In this document: piece by piece, positions 1-9,313 of the stretch
How positions within the stretch are numbered: the stretch's first letter is position 1
Layout of the letters: every line of letters starts with the position of its first letter
Source: Porticoccaceae bacterium
GTDB taxonomy: Bacteria > Pseudomonadota > Gammaproteobacteria > Pseudomonadales > Porticoccaceae
Length of the DNA: 64,000 bases
Direction: 5' to 3'
Assembly: GCA_024644595.1 (NCBI GenBank)
Contig: JAHEHL010000009.1
Location: 1 to 64,000 of the forward strand
Made by a program: the position numbers and the translations under genes
The notes under the pieces: generated by a model
Seen by the model: the letters and a program-made list of their open reading frames with translations, nothing else
Database searches by the model: none
Told to the model about the DNA's origin: nothing

Positions 1-110
1 TAGAAATGTTCTATAACTCTGTTCGCAGGCACACTGCGAACAATTTATTGTCGCCGAGAGAGTTCGAGCGACGGTTTGAAAGTGAGACTGGGAAGTGTCT
101 ACTGAACTAG
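1..110 (+). CDS. IS3-family transposase (OrfB, rve integrase core), C-terminal end only
   Basis: Reading the plus strand in the frame that starts at position 3 gives a tail with FYNSVRRHTANN followed by LSPREFERRF and a TAG stop at 108-110. The arrangement of an F-Y-N-x-x-R-R-H block followed by an LSPxEFE block is the typical last segment of the DDE integrase core of IS3-family OrfB proteins, just after the catalytic Glu region. The stop lies about 10 bases from the presumed element end, as usual in this family. The catalytic residues themselves are outside the window, so whether the transposase is intact cannot be judged. Confidence 0.8.
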   Translation, partial: EMFYNSVRRHTANNLLSPREFERRFESETGKCLLN

Positions 111-120
111 TGGCGATTCA
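1..120 (+). mobile_element. Right end of an IS3-family insertion sequence, truncated by the window edge
   Basis: The plus strand carries the last codons of an IS3-type transposase followed by a terminal sequence that ends in ...GGCGATTCA. Read inward from position 120 the end begins TGAATCGCC, which fits the TG...CA termini of IS3-family inverted repeats. Immediately beyond 120 the sequence becomes coding sequence of a TonB-dependent receptor on the other strand, so 120 is my estimate of the IS boundary. The other end and any target-site duplication lie outside the window, so the boundary is inferred rather than proven. Confidence 0.75.
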
Positions 121-2018
121 AACCCACCACTCTTAAATCCTTGTGAAAACGATACATAGGTCATAGTGTCGTCATTTATAAAATAATCGATACCAATTTT
201 AGGCGTTACGGAGGACCAGCTATCACTTACAGTTTCAGGCCCAGCCACTAAAGCTGAATTTATCTCAAGAGCTCTAGTTTGCTCTCGATCTTCTGAACTA
301 TATCGTATGCCAGCATTCAGCCTAATTTTTTCAGATAGCTCGTAGCTTGCATGACCAAAAATTGCATATGCTTCTGTATAAGCCTGGCTTGTAGTAACAA
401 AAAATGAGTCCACAAACGGCGCATCGAAGCCACCAACTATGAAGGGGTTCTCCTCAAAATAAAACGCTCCTAGCACCCAATCCAAGGCTTCATCACCATT
501 CGATGCTAGTAAAAACTCCTGACTAAAGGATTCTGTGTCGTATTGTGTTCCATTTCTAACTCCTACCTCTCCCTGATGCCCCAAAGCTAGCTCACTACCA
601 TCGACATCACGAATTTTCGGACCGACTTCACGATCAATATAAGCGCTTATTGAAGACAGCGTCGCCCAATCCATATCGAAGTTAATTGTCAGATCAACAT
701 ACTCATCATTAAAAGAAGTATAATTTGGTTGATCTGCATTAATCTTTCTGGGGTCATCGACAATCTCCATTCCAGCATTTGGAGCAGTGGGGTCTATTTT
801 TTCTACCTTGAACGCAGGCAGCAACCCGCCCTCTCGGTCTGATATTCCTGCGCGCAAAATAATATCAATATTTTCACTAGGCATATATTGCAAAGCAAAT
901 CGGGCCGCAAACAAATCCTCCTCTTCTAATGCATCCGAAGGAAGAAGTAAATTTTCTGAATATCCGTCGCGAGTTTCCCTGTGAATAGCACCGCGAAATA
1001 AAAGCTTATCTTCAATAATAGGAATATCTATCTGTCCCTGTACTTTCCTTAAATCATAGTTACCAACGGAGACATTAAGTTTTCCGCCTAGCTCATTCTG
1101 CGGGCCACGCGTAATATAATTAACTGCTCCACCCGGCGAGTTCCGGCCATAAAGAACGCCCTGCGGCCCCTTGAGCACCTCAACCCGCTCAATATCCATT
1201 AACTTTAAATGAGCACTCGTAAATCGAGACTGATAAACACCATCAATGTAAACTGAAGTGCTTGGATCCAATGCGCTCCCTTGAAGAAAGGGTGAACCCA
1301 CGCCTCTTATGGTGATAACACCAAGCTCTGCAACTGAGAGAAAACTCATCCCAGGAGTTACCAACTCAAGCGCTTCCGAACCATCAATCCCTGCATTAGC
1401 TAACTGATCACCAGTAAAAGCAGTAATAGCAATTGGCACCTTCTGCAACGAAGCCTCACGCTTCTCGGCCGTAACAATAATTTCATCCAGCACATTCTGC
1501 GCTCTGGCGCTCTCTTGCATCTCATCCTGAGCAGTGGCCGTAGCCGCACCACCCGCCGCAAACAAGCCAACTAATGTGGCCAACAAACTTTTTCTATGTT
1601 TGATATTCATACTCTTCCCCTTCGTTTCAATCGCTATGTTCAAAACAAGTTGATCGCTGAATGTGGGTGTTAGTCCGGTGTTGTCTAGCAGTAGCTTGAC
1701 TGCTGTGTGGACCGGGTAGTCACCAACCAATCGGTTGGCGGTTTTTTCTCTGACTTTGTCAAAGGGAAACACCAGGGTTAGATTGGCTTGTTCAGCAAAC
1801 AGTGTGAGCGCGGTGTCTGCACGCTGTTGGGGAATATTGAAAGGAATAGTGTCATCCGTGACGGCGAGACTGTTATGTGAATGGAGGCAAAAGATCACTG
1901 CCAACACAGCTACCGCATTGCGAAAGGATAACCTGTCCTCTTTCCCAACTGCGCGCTTTATCTGCGCGTTTGAAATAGACGACTGGTTCAAAATTTTCCC
2001 CCATAACAGTTCTCGCAT
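99..2018 (-). pseudogene. STN-domain TonB-dependent receptor (FecA-like), C-terminus removed by IS insertion
   Basis: An outer-membrane TonB-dependent receptor with an N-terminal secretin/TonB short (STN) domain at about residues 55-130. This domain lets such receptors signal to a FecR anti-sigma factor. It is followed by a second signal-peptide-like stretch (MNIKHRKSLLATLVG, about 137-160), a TonB-box/plug region (EIIVTAEKRE, then a plug with VEVLKGPQGVLYGRN) and part of the beta barrel. The frame reaches the conserved barrel motif FKSGGF and then passes into IS sequence at about 120, adding roughly six foreign residues before TAG. Receptors of this type normally continue for well over 100 residues to an aromatic C-terminus, so the protein should not fold into a closed barrel. 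It lies just downstream of its fecR and sigma genes. Confidence 0.85.
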
Positions 2019-2106
2019 TTATGGTTTGCCCTCTATATCAGGATGACGGTGATGTGTTAGTGAGATGCTGGTGTAACCTCCGGTACTATACCTCGGGTGG
2101 GTGGGG

Positions 2107-3150
2107 TTAATCGGCGCTTAGCAGTACTTTGCCGTTGCCATCTTTCTGCGAGACGATGTCGAAGTTCTCGCGCAGGGTCGCCAACAGCCCCTCTACGTCG
2201 CCAGCTTTAAACAAGCCGGCTACACGCATTTTTTTCAGGTCTTCGTTCATAAACACAAATTCCACGGAGGTGTAGCGGCCAATTTCCTTGACCGCTTCTT
2301 CCAGTGATTCACCACGGAATATCAGGTTGCCCTGACGCCAGGAGAGCTTAACTTTGATGTCGTCGGCAGAGACTTCGGTGATTTCATCCGGGGTGACTTC
2401 CACGCCTTTGCCGCTGAGCACGACCTGTTCGCCGGCGACGACGACGGTGACAGCATTTTCCGGCAGGGTGAGATCCGGTTGCTGGTCATCGGCCTGAGCC
2501 AATGTCTTTTGCGGGTCTCGGCGCACGTTTACCTTAACCTTGCCTTCGGTTACCACCAGTTCGATTTTTTGTTGGTCGGTGATTTCAATATTAAATTCGG
2601 TGCCCACGGCCTGAACCACTTGATCGCCAACCATCACACTGAGGGGTCGCGCCGGGTCTTTGGCGACGCGCACATGAAGTTCGCCGTTGCTGAGTTGTAA
2701 CAGGCGGGCGCGGGCGGTGTATTTCACCTGGACTTTGGTGTTGGTGTTAAGGGTGATCTGGCTACCATCGCTGAGGATAACGGTGGACTGTTCGCCTATG
2801 GCGGTGCGATAGATATTATCGCCGGACTCGGGGCTGTTGCCACCGATGATGGCCCATATGGCGACACTGAGAGCAAATAACACGGAGGCGGCCAGAGCAC
2901 TGACCAAGGGCCATTGAGGGGCGGCAGGTTTAGGTTTTACAAACAGGTCGCTGAGTCGCGACATGGCGTCCATTTTGTCCCAAAGTTGGGTCATTTCCAT
3001 AAGAATGTCGTAGTGAGCCTGGTCGGCCTGCATCCATTCCTGCAGTGCGGTTTGTTCATCTGCAGAGAGGCCTTTGTCCATTTTCACGATCCACAGGCTG
3101 GCTTCGTCATACAACTCTTGGGTGCTGGGCATGGGACGAATATTGTTCAT
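2107..3150 (-). CDS. FecR-family anti-sigma factor / sigma regulator
   Basis: Inner-membrane FecR-type protein that passes a signal from a TonB receptor to an ECF sigma factor. The cytoplasmic N-terminal part has the family's short motif (EASLWIVKMDKGLSADEQ, about residues 12-30). A single membrane segment follows (about 80-100, LAASVLFALSVAIWAIIG). The periplasmic FecR domain carries the sequences YRTAIGEQSTVILSDGS and LSNGELHVRVAKDP, then a C-terminal STN-like contact domain. I chose the ATG at 3148-3150 because it overlaps the sigma stop as ATGA; a longer upstream in-frame start would run deep into the sigma gene. Translational coupling with the sigma gene is therefore likely. Its receptor partner at 99-2018 is broken. 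Confidence 0.9.
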   Translation of the reverse strand: MNNIRPMPSTQELYDEASLWIVKMDKGLSADEQTALQEWMQADQAHYDILMEMTQLWDKMDAMSRLSDLFVKPKPAAPQWPLVSALAASVLFALSVAIWAIIGGNSPESGDNIYRTAIGEQSTVILSDGSQITLNTNTKVQVKYTARARLLQLSNGELHVRVAKDPARPLSVMVGDQVVQAVGTEFNIEITDQQKIELVVTEGKVKVNVRRDPQKTLAQADDQQPDLTLPENAVTVVVAGEQVVLSGKGVEVTPDEITEVSADDIKVKLSWRQGNLIFRGESLEEAVKEIGRYTSVEFVFMNEDLKKMRVAGLFKAGDVEGLLATLRENFDIVSQKDGNGKVLLSAD

Positions 3151-3752
3151 GATCGTGGTCCTTTTGCGCAGTCTGTAGGACTGGTGGGCGCACATTGGAG
3201 CTGCTGTTGTTCTTCGCTGTCCTGGTCGGCGTTGTTGTGCTGCTGCATAAAATAGGTGCAGCGTTTTATGCCCTGGCTTATGTGTTTTTCGACGGTGCCC
3301 ATGCTGATTTTGAGCTTTCGGGCTATTTCAATTTGCGAGTAGCCATACACTTTTTTCATTACAAACACGCGGCGGCATTTAACCGGCAAGTGGCGGACGG
3401 CTTCGCAAAACAGGGCAAACTCTTCATTGCTGGCGATCTGGTCAAAGGTGCTGTCGTCACCTCGGCTGTGGTCAATCAGGTTTTCAATTGCCTGCTCGTC
3501 CATGCCGTCGGTCAGTTTGTTATCCCAGCGTTTGAGGTAATCCAGCGCCAGATTGCGCGCGGTGCGAAACAGGTAGGAGCGCGGCTGGCGAATATCTTCG
3601 GGGCGCTTGATCTGGCACACGCGCACGTAGGTTTCCTGAACTATATCTTCGACTTCCCGCGGGGGCACCAGGCCCATCACGGCGCGGGCGAGACTGCCAC
3701 GCATGCCCATAAAGATACTTTGGATACTTTCTTTGTCGTCCTTTTCTTTCAA
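3147..3752 (-). CDS. ECF-family RNA polymerase sigma factor (FecI-like)
   Basis: A 201-residue extracytoplasmic-function sigma factor. Region 2 is seen around residues 30-75 (DIVQETYVRVCQ, PRSYLFRTARNLALDYLKR). Region 4 is around 110-170, with a helix-turn-helix GYSQIEIARKLKISMGTVEKH. FecI-type factors turn on the adjacent TonB receptor and transport genes after a signal through FecR. It is the first gene of a three-gene unit (sigma, fecR, receptor) and overlaps fecR by four bases. The C-terminal tail is glutamine-rich and low in complexity. The exact cargo (iron, citrate, haem or a polymer) cannot be told from sequence. Confidence 0.9.
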   Translation of the reverse strand: MKEKDDKESIQSIFMGMRGSLARAVMGLVPPREVEDIVQETYVRVCQIKRPEDIRQPRSYLFRTARNLALDYLKRWDNKLTDGMDEQAIENLIDHSRGDDSTFDQIASNEEFALFCEAVRHLPVKCRRVFVMKKVYGYSQIEIARKLKISMGTVEKHISQGIKRCTYFMQQHNNADQDSEEQQQLQCAPTSPTDCAKGPRS

Positions 3753-3996
3753 TCCCTGCCCCTCGGTGCGCTAGCTTTGACTTCCTGTTGCGTTCCTCAT
3801 GTACTCGACGACTGGAGGTGCTTTATCCCCCAGTGTGGGTGATTGGGTGTGTTTGATTTGATTAGTTTATTTATAGCAGATGGGGGTTCTGGTGCGGGGG
3901 TTTTGTAATGCTAGTGGTGGTGCTGTATCAGAAAAGAATTTTAGGGGTTTAAGTGTCTTGCGCGGTAAGGGCCGCAGTGATGCATGGTGAATCTGA

Positions 3997-4287
3997 TCAG
4001 AAATCGAGGCCGTTATTGACGCGAACCCGCAGTTCTTTGCCGGGCTTGAAATAGGGAACGTACTTGCCGCTGAGAGAGACCGCATCGCCGGTCTTGGGGT
4101 TGCGACCTACGCGGGGGGCGCGGTAGTGAAGTGAGAAGCTGCCAAATCCACGGATCTCGGTGCGCTGATTGGTGACCAGGGCATGGGTCATGCGCTCGAG
4201 GATCATTCTCACCGCCAGTTCAACGTCCTTAGGTGGAAGATGGTCCTGGCTTGCGGCGATTTTTTCAATCAGTTCAGATTTGGTCAT
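3997..4287 (-). CDS. ihfB: Integration host factor subunit beta
   Basis: A 96-residue DNA-bending protein of the HU/IHF family. It starts [12 protein letters not shown] and has the signature [22 protein letters not shown], with the beta-arm proline region leading to [11 protein letters not shown]. These features match IhfB (HimD) rather than HU. IHF heterodimers bend DNA at specific sites and act in recombination, transcription and replication. It sits directly downstream of rpsA, the conserved gammaproteobacterial arrangement, but the strong terminator-like hairpin between them suggests that much of its expression comes from its own promoter in the 186-base gap. Confidence 0.96.
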   Translation of the reverse strand: MTKSELIEKIAASQDHLPPKDVELAVRMILERMTHALVTNQRTEIRGFGSFSLHYRAPRVGRNPKTGDAVSLSGKYVPYFKPGKELRVRVNNGLDF

Positions 4288-4416
4288 GGGCGTTGTCTTC
4301 GTTTTTATCGCATTCAGTCGAGTCGATAATGTCGAGTTCGATTCTTATTACTCGTTGATTTTATTGAAGTTTTGATTTTATACAAGCGAAATATGCCAAT
4401 TGGTGTTTTTCAGACG

Positions 4417-4447
4417 AAAAAAAAGGGTGGCAGAGCCACCCTTTTTT
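4417..4447 (-). terminator. Rho-independent terminator downstream of rpsA, usable in both directions
   Basis: A perfect 7-bp stem, GGGTGGC (4425-4431) with GCCACCC (4435-4441), closes a three-base loop AGA. It is flanked by an A-run on the left and a T-run on the right. On the minus strand this gives a GC stem followed by a U tract, ending the rpsA transcript 27 bases after its stop codon. The symmetry means it could also stop plus-strand transcription. Confidence 0.92.
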
Positions 4448-4473
4448 ATACTGATGTCACAAAACGCTGAATA

Positions 4474-6147
4474 TTACTTGTCCATCTGCGCTTTGATCAG
4501 GTCACCAATTGTCGTTGGCGCGCTGGTGTCAGCTTCAGTCTTACGATGAGCTTTAACCACTGCTTTTTCGTCAGCAGCATCTTTCGCCTTAACAGACAGG
4601 CTGATTACGCGTGTCTTGCGGTCGACATTGATCACCTTGGCTTCGATTTCCTGGCCTTCCTGTAGCTCGTGACGGGCATCTTCTACCTTTTCACGAGATA
4701 GCTCAGAGGCTTTCAGATAACCTTCGATATCGTTGCCAAGATCGACTGTGGCACCTTTGGCATCAACTTCTCTAACAATGCCTTTGACGATTGCGCCTTT
4801 GTCATTGTCGGTTACGAAGTTGCCGAACGGATCGTCAGACAGTTGTTTGATACCCAGAGAGATGCGCTCGCGCTCTGCATCGATGCTGAGTACAACTGTT
4901 TCAACTTCTTCGCCTTTCTTGAAGTTGCGAACCGCTTCTTCACCGGTTTCGTTCCAAGAGATATCAGACAGGTGAACCAGTCCGTCAATGCCGCCATCGA
5001 GTCCGATAAAGATACCGAAGTCAGTGATGGATTTGATCTTGCCGGAAATCTTGTCGCCTTTAACCATAGTGGTGGCAAAGTCGTCCCAAGGGTTGGTGTG
5101 ACACTGCTTGATGCCCAGTGAGATACGACGACGTTCTTCGTCGATATCCAGAACCATAACTTCAACTTCGTCACCCAGATTAACGATCTTAGATGGGTGA
5201 ACATTTTTGTTGGTCCAATCCATTTCAGAAACGTGTACCAGACCTTCAACACCGTCTTCCAGCTCGGCAAAACAGCCGTAGTCTGTAAGGTTGGTGATCT
5301 TGGCTTTAGCACGCGCACCTTCAGGGTAACGACCTTTGATGTCGCCCCAAGGATCTTCGCCCATCTGCTTCATGCCCAGCGATACGCGGTTGCGCTCGCG
5401 GTCAAACTTGAGGACTTTAACGTCAATTTCGTCGCCAACATTGATCATTTCGGAAGGATGCTTGATGCGCTTCCAAGACATGTCAGTAATGTGCAACAGG
5501 CCATCAATTCCACCCAGGTCAACGAACGCACCGTAATCGGTCAGGTTCTTGACAACACCCTTGAGTGATGAGCCCTCTTCGAGGTTGGCCAGCAGCTCTT
5601 CACGCTCTACAGAGTTTGCACTCTCCATCACGGCACGGCGGCTGACAACAACGTTGTTGCGCTTGGGGTCGAGTTTGATAACTTTAAATTCTAATTCGAT
5701 GTTTTCAAGGTGAGTGATCTCACGCAGTGGGCGAACATCAACCAGTGAACCTGGCAGGAACGCACGCAGGCCGCGTACATCAACTGTAAAGCCACCTTTA
5801 ACCTTGCCGCTGATAATACCGATAACCACTTCGTCTGCCTTATGAGCAGCTTCGAGTTCGATCCAGGATTCAGCGCGGCGGGCTTTTTCACGGGAAAGCT
5901 TGGTTGCACCAAAGCCATCTTCAACGGCTTCGAGAGCGACCTGAACTTCATCGCCTACGGCAACTTCAAGTTCGCCTTTCTCGTTATAAAATTGGTCTAG
6001 GGGAATAACGCCTTCAGACTTCAGTCCAGCGTGGACTGTAACCCAGTCTTTATCGATGTCGATAATTACGCCAGTGATAATGGCGCCTGGATTCATCTCA
6101 ACGGTCTTGAGACTTTCTTCAAATAGTTCTGCGAAATTTTCGCTCAT
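4474..6147 (-). CDS. rpsA: 30S ribosomal protein S1
   Basis: A 557-residue ribosomal protein that helps the 30S subunit bind and unfold mRNA. Six S1/OB-fold repeats can be followed. Each has a [20 protein letters not shown] start and a HxSxxSW-like middle, for example [16 protein letters not shown] and [10 protein letters not shown], beginning near residues 18, 104, 190, 275, 362 and 450. Length and repeat number match the proteobacterial form. The cmk-rpsA-ihfB order is conserved in gammaproteobacteria. The 159-base gap before the gene gives room for a promoter and the leader used in S1 autoregulation, though I see no structure there that I can call. Confidence 0.98.
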   Translation of the reverse strand: MSENFAELFEESLKTVEMNPGAIITGVIIDIDKDWVTVHAGLKSEGVIPLDQFYNEKGELEVAVGDEVQVALEAVEDGFGATKLSREKARRAESWIELEAAHKADEVVIGIISGKVKGGFTVDVRGLRAFLPGSLVDVRPLREITHLENIELEFKVIKLDPKRNNVVVSRRAVMESANSVEREELLANLEEGSSLKGVVKNLTDYGAFVDLGGIDGLLHITDMSWKRIKHPSEMINVGDEIDVKVLKFDRERNRVSLGMKQMGEDPWGDIKGRYPEGARAKAKITNLTDYGCFAELEDGVEGLVHVSEMDWTNKNVHPSKIVNLGDEVEVMVLDIDEERRRISLGIKQCHTNPWDDFATTMVKGDKISGKIKSITDFGIFIGLDGGIDGLVHLSDISWNETGEEAVRNFKKGEEVETVVLSIDAERERISLGIKQLSDDPFGNFVTDNDKGAIVKGIVREVDAKGATVDLGNDIEGYLKASELSREKVEDARHELQEGQEIEAKVINVDRKTRVISLSVKAKDAADEKAVVKAHRKTEADTSAPTTIGDLIKAQMDK

Positions 6148-6306
6148 GGGGAGTACCTGAGGTTTGACAGAGAGTCGACAGAAGACGTGCTAGCGCCGCT
6201 CTCTTTTTTCCACGTGGCCAGTTTACGCGGGTCAGTTAAAATTAAGGCCTACAGCAATATTGTGCTGGCGATTGCTGCAGTGCCCAGTGGTAAAACAGTT
6301 TTTACG

Positions 6307-7017
6307 CTAGTTTGTCACCTGACTGGACAACTTAAAGCCCTTAACAGCCAGGATATTCAACAGCGTATCTGTAACGTCTTGAATCGACATGTCCGATGTA
6401 TCTATCTCGATTGCGCCCTCGGCGGGTCGCAATGGTGAGGCGTCTCGGCTCATGTCGCTTTCATCTCGTGAGCGTACCTGCTCCACGAGGGCCGGCAGAC
6501 TAACATCTTCACCTTTGGCAATCAACTCTTTATAGCGCCGACTGGCGCGCTCTTCAGCGCTGGCGGTGAGGTAAATCTTGAGCTCTGCAGCGGGAAAAAC
6601 CTCGGTGCCCATATCGCGCCCATCGGCAACCAATCCTGGCGTCCGGGCAAACATTCGCTGGCGGTTGAGCAAGGCCCCTCGAACCGCGGGAAACTGTGCC
6701 ACTTGTGAGGCCAGCAAACCGGTCTCTTCGGTACGCAGTTCGCGGCTGACGTCTTCGCCCTCAAGAACCGTTTTAAACTGTCCGTTGTCGCCGGTAATAA
6801 AATTAATGTCCATGTGCTCTGCGAGCGCACTCAGGCCATTTTCGCTGGTGATGCTGACATTATGGCGTTTGGCCGATAGCCCGAGTAGTCGATAGAGTGC
6901 GCCACTATCAAGATAATAGAAGCCAAGTTTTTTTGCGATAATTCGACTGATGGTACCTTTTCCGGCTCCACTTGGACCATCGATGGTGATTACAACGGGC
7001 TGTTTGTCGGCGGCCAT
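6307..7017 (-). CDS. cmk: Cytidylate kinase
   Basis: A 236-residue nucleoside monophosphate kinase that phosphorylates CMP and dCMP with ATP in pyrimidine nucleotide metabolism. The P-loop GPSGAGKGTISR lies at about residues 14-25. The CMP-binding region includes YYLDSGALYRLLGL, and a VADGRDMGTEVFP segment matches the family's substrate-contact motif. The ATG directly follows the TAA of the upstream tyrA-aroA gene (TAAATG), so the two are probably translated from one message. The size is normal for the bacterial enzyme. Confidence 0.97.
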   Translation of the reverse strand: MAADKQPVVITIDGPSGAGKGTISRIIAKKLGFYYLDSGALYRLLGLSAKRHNVSITSENGLSALAEHMDINFITGDNGQFKTVLEGEDVSRELRTEETGLLASQVAQFPAVRGALLNRQRMFARTPGLVADGRDMGTEVFPAAELKIYLTASAEERASRRYKELIAKGEDVSLPALVEQVRSRDESDMSRDASPLRPAEGAIEIDTSDMSIQDVTDTLLNILAVKGFKLSSQVTN

Positions 7018-9267
7018 TTAAGACTCCACGGTGTCTATGTCAATGGCCAAGCCGATTGCAGCTGCAAGATCGACAAATCCAGGAAACGAGGTAGCAACGT
7101 TGTTGCACTCGAGAATAGTAATCTTGCCTGATGCGCGCAAACCGGCAATCGCAAAAGCCATGGCAATACGGTGATCGTCATGGCTGTGTACTGTGCCACT
7201 GCCGAGTTGGCCACCCTGAATGCGGATGCCGTCTGCAGTTGCCTGGGCGTCGATGCCCAATGTCACCAGGCCGTCTGCCATGCTCTGAATGCGGTCACTT
7301 TCTTTTACGCGCAGCTCTTCGGCGCCGGTCAATACGGTTTCGCCCGACGCACAGGCGGCGGCAACAAACAGCACCGGAAATTCGTCAATGGCTAGTGGCA
7401 CCTGACTTTCGGGGATTGTCACGCCGCGCAGTTCGGCATGACGTACACGAATATCGGCAACTGGCTCACCGCCGACTTCACGCTCATTGGAGAGTTCAAT
7501 GCTGGTGCCCATCTGCCGCAAAATATTAATCACACCAATGCGGGTGGGGTTGACGCCAACATGACGCAGGGTGATATCGGATCCGGGCGTGATAGCAGCG
7601 GCGACCATAAAGAAGGCGGCAGAGGAAATATCGGCAGGCACATCAATTCGCGTTGCCTTGAGTGAGCCACCGCCCACCAGTGATGCGCGATTTCCGTCAC
7701 TGGTTACCGGATAGCCAAAGCCACGCAGCATCCGCTCACTGTGGTCGCGGGTCGGGGCTGGCTCGGCAGTTGAGGTCTCTCCCTCGGCGTAGAGACCGGC
7801 GAGCAAGACACAGGATTTAACCTGGGCGCTGGCCATTGGCATGTCGTAGTGGATCGCGTGAAGTCTGTTGCCACCTTTAATACGCAACGGTGGTTTGCCA
7901 CCCGGTGCAGTTTCAATCACTGCACCCATCTCTGCCAACGGATCGGCAACCCGAGCCATTGGGCGGCCAGTTAGTGAGGCATCGCCGGTGAGCTCCACAT
8001 CAAAGGGTTGGCCGGCAAGCAGACCACTGAGCAGACGCATTGAGGTGCCTGAGTTGCCTAAATAAAGTGGTTTGGCTGGTGCTTTTAATCCGTGCAGACC
8101 GACGCCATGAATAACTACACGCCCCTGATCTGGTCCCTCAATGAGCACTCCCATATCGCGGAATGCCTGCAGTGTTGCCAGGCTGTCTTCACCCTCGAGA
8201 AATCCGGTGACTTCGGTCATGCCGTCGGCAATTGAGCCAAGCATAATTGAACGGTGCGACATGGACTTGTCACCTGGCACGCGAATATCGCCACGTGCAA
8301 CGCCGCCTGGGGAGACTGCGTAATTTATTATTTTTTCTGACATAGGTTTCTTCGAAGCCTTGGTTTCAATGAGTTTCCCAAAATGGTTACGCGCATCACG
8401 CGCTCTGGTGAAGACATCCATAAGATAGGTGCCATCGCCATTGTCTATCGCACTGCGCATCTGACCGAAGTCGGTCATAATCTGATCAAGCACAGAGAGA
8501 ATCGCCTCGCGATTGGCCAGGGCAATATCGCGCCACATAATCGGGTCGCTGGCAGCAATGCGGGTAAAGTCGCGAAATCCGCCGGCGGCATAGCGAAATA
8601 TTTCACGGTTTTCACGCATACCGGCGAGGGTGTCGACCAGTGAATAAGCGAGAAAATGGGGTAGATGGCTGGTGGCGGCAAGCACTTCATCGTGCTCTTT
8701 AATGTCCATACAGGAGACAACTGCACCGACTTCCTGCCAGAGTTTTTCAACGCGTTCGATATGCTCGGCACCGGATCTCGGGTGAGGGGTCAAAATAACC
8801 CGATGATCGACAAACAGATCGGCTTTGGCCGCCGTGACGCCGCTTTTTTCCGAGCCTGCGATCGGGTGTCCGGGCACCAGCTGAGCAGGTAATTCTCCGT
8901 AAATTTCTTGTGCAGCGAGGACCACACTGCCTTTCACACTGGCCACGTCGGTAATGGTCACCTGATCGGAGAGCAGCTGGCGACACTGTTCAAGGATCGC
9001 CGGCACAGTGAGTGTTGGCACTCCGATCAAAACGATATCACCGGCACCCAACTGCGGCGCAATAGCGGCCAGGTCAGTTTCCGCTCGGTCAATAATCGAC
9101 TGTTCAAGGGCCAGTTCCAGCGTTGAGGCGCGCCGTGAGATGCCCACCACTTGGTGAGCCAAACCCGCGTTGCGTGCAGCCAGCGCCAGGCTCGAGCCGA
9201 TCAGCCCGAGTCCGATAACAACCAGGCGATTGATCACCGGTTGTGTTGTTTGAGCGTTATCCAGCAT
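7018..9267 (-). CDS. tyrA-aroA: Fused prephenate dehydrogenase / 3-phosphoshikimate 1-carboxyvinyltransferase (TyrA-AroA)
   Basis: A 749-residue fusion of two aromatic amino-acid enzymes. The N-terminal part (about 1-305) is an arogenate/prephenate dehydrogenase with the Rossmann motif VIGLGLIGSSLALAARNAG and the HPIAGSEKSG active-site segment. The C-terminal part (about 312-749) is EPSP synthase with VPGDKSMSHRS, YLGNSGTSMRLLSGLLAG and HDDHRIAMAFA. The two reactions are separate steps of the shikimate/tyrosine route, so the fusion probably gives co-expression rather than direct channelling. The same fusion occurs in pseudomonads. It lies between pheA and cmk. The usual neighbours serC and hisC are absent here. 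Confidence 0.95.
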   Translation of the reverse strand: MLDNAQTTQPVINRLVVIGLGLIGSSLALAARNAGLAHQVVGISRRASTLELALEQSIIDRAETDLAAIAPQLGAGDIVLIGVPTLTVPAILEQCRQLLSDQVTITDVASVKGSVVLAAQEIYGELPAQLVPGHPIAGSEKSGVTAAKADLFVDHRVILTPHPRSGAEHIERVEKLWQEVGAVVSCMDIKEHDEVLAATSHLPHFLAYSLVDTLAGMRENREIFRYAAGGFRDFTRIAASDPIMWRDIALANREAILSVLDQIMTDFGQMRSAIDNGDGTYLMDVFTRARDARNHFGKLIETKASKKPMSEKIINYAVSPGGVARGDIRVPGDKSMSHRSIMLGSIADGMTEVTGFLEGEDSLATLQAFRDMGVLIEGPDQGRVVIHGVGLHGLKAPAKPLYLGNSGTSMRLLSGLLAGQPFDVELTGDASLTGRPMARVADPLAEMGAVIETAPGGKPPLRIKGGNRLHAIHYDMPMASAQVKSCVLLAGLYAEGETSTAEPAPTRDHSERMLRGFGYPVTSDGNRASLVGGGSLKATRIDVPADISSAAFFMVAAAITPGSDITLRHVGVNPTRIGVINILRQMGTSIELSNEREVGGEPVADIRVRHAELRGVTIPESQVPLAIDEFPVLFVAAACASGETVLTGAEELRVKESDRIQSMADGLVTLGIDAQATADGIRIQGGQLGSGTVHSHDDHRIAMAFAIAGLRASGKITILECNNVATSFPGFVDLAAAIGLAIDIDTVES

Positions 9268-9313
9268 GTCACGTCACAGTTATAAAAAAGACTAAAACAG
9301 ATTGAGCGCAGGG

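Noticed and set aside
20-42. Perfect hairpin TGTTCGCAG / CTGCGAACA with a five-base loop
   Set aside because: It lies inside the transposase coding end and has no T-run. It is more likely chance codon content than a terminator or attC site.
3195-3842. 215-codon frame on the plus strand opposite the ECF sigma gene
   Set aside because: It is antisense to a well-supported sigma factor and has no conserved motif.
6187-6438. Small plus-strand frame spanning the rpsA-cmk gap
   Set aside because: Most of it lies opposite cmk and it has no RBS or domain. The gap itself is better read as the rpsA leader.
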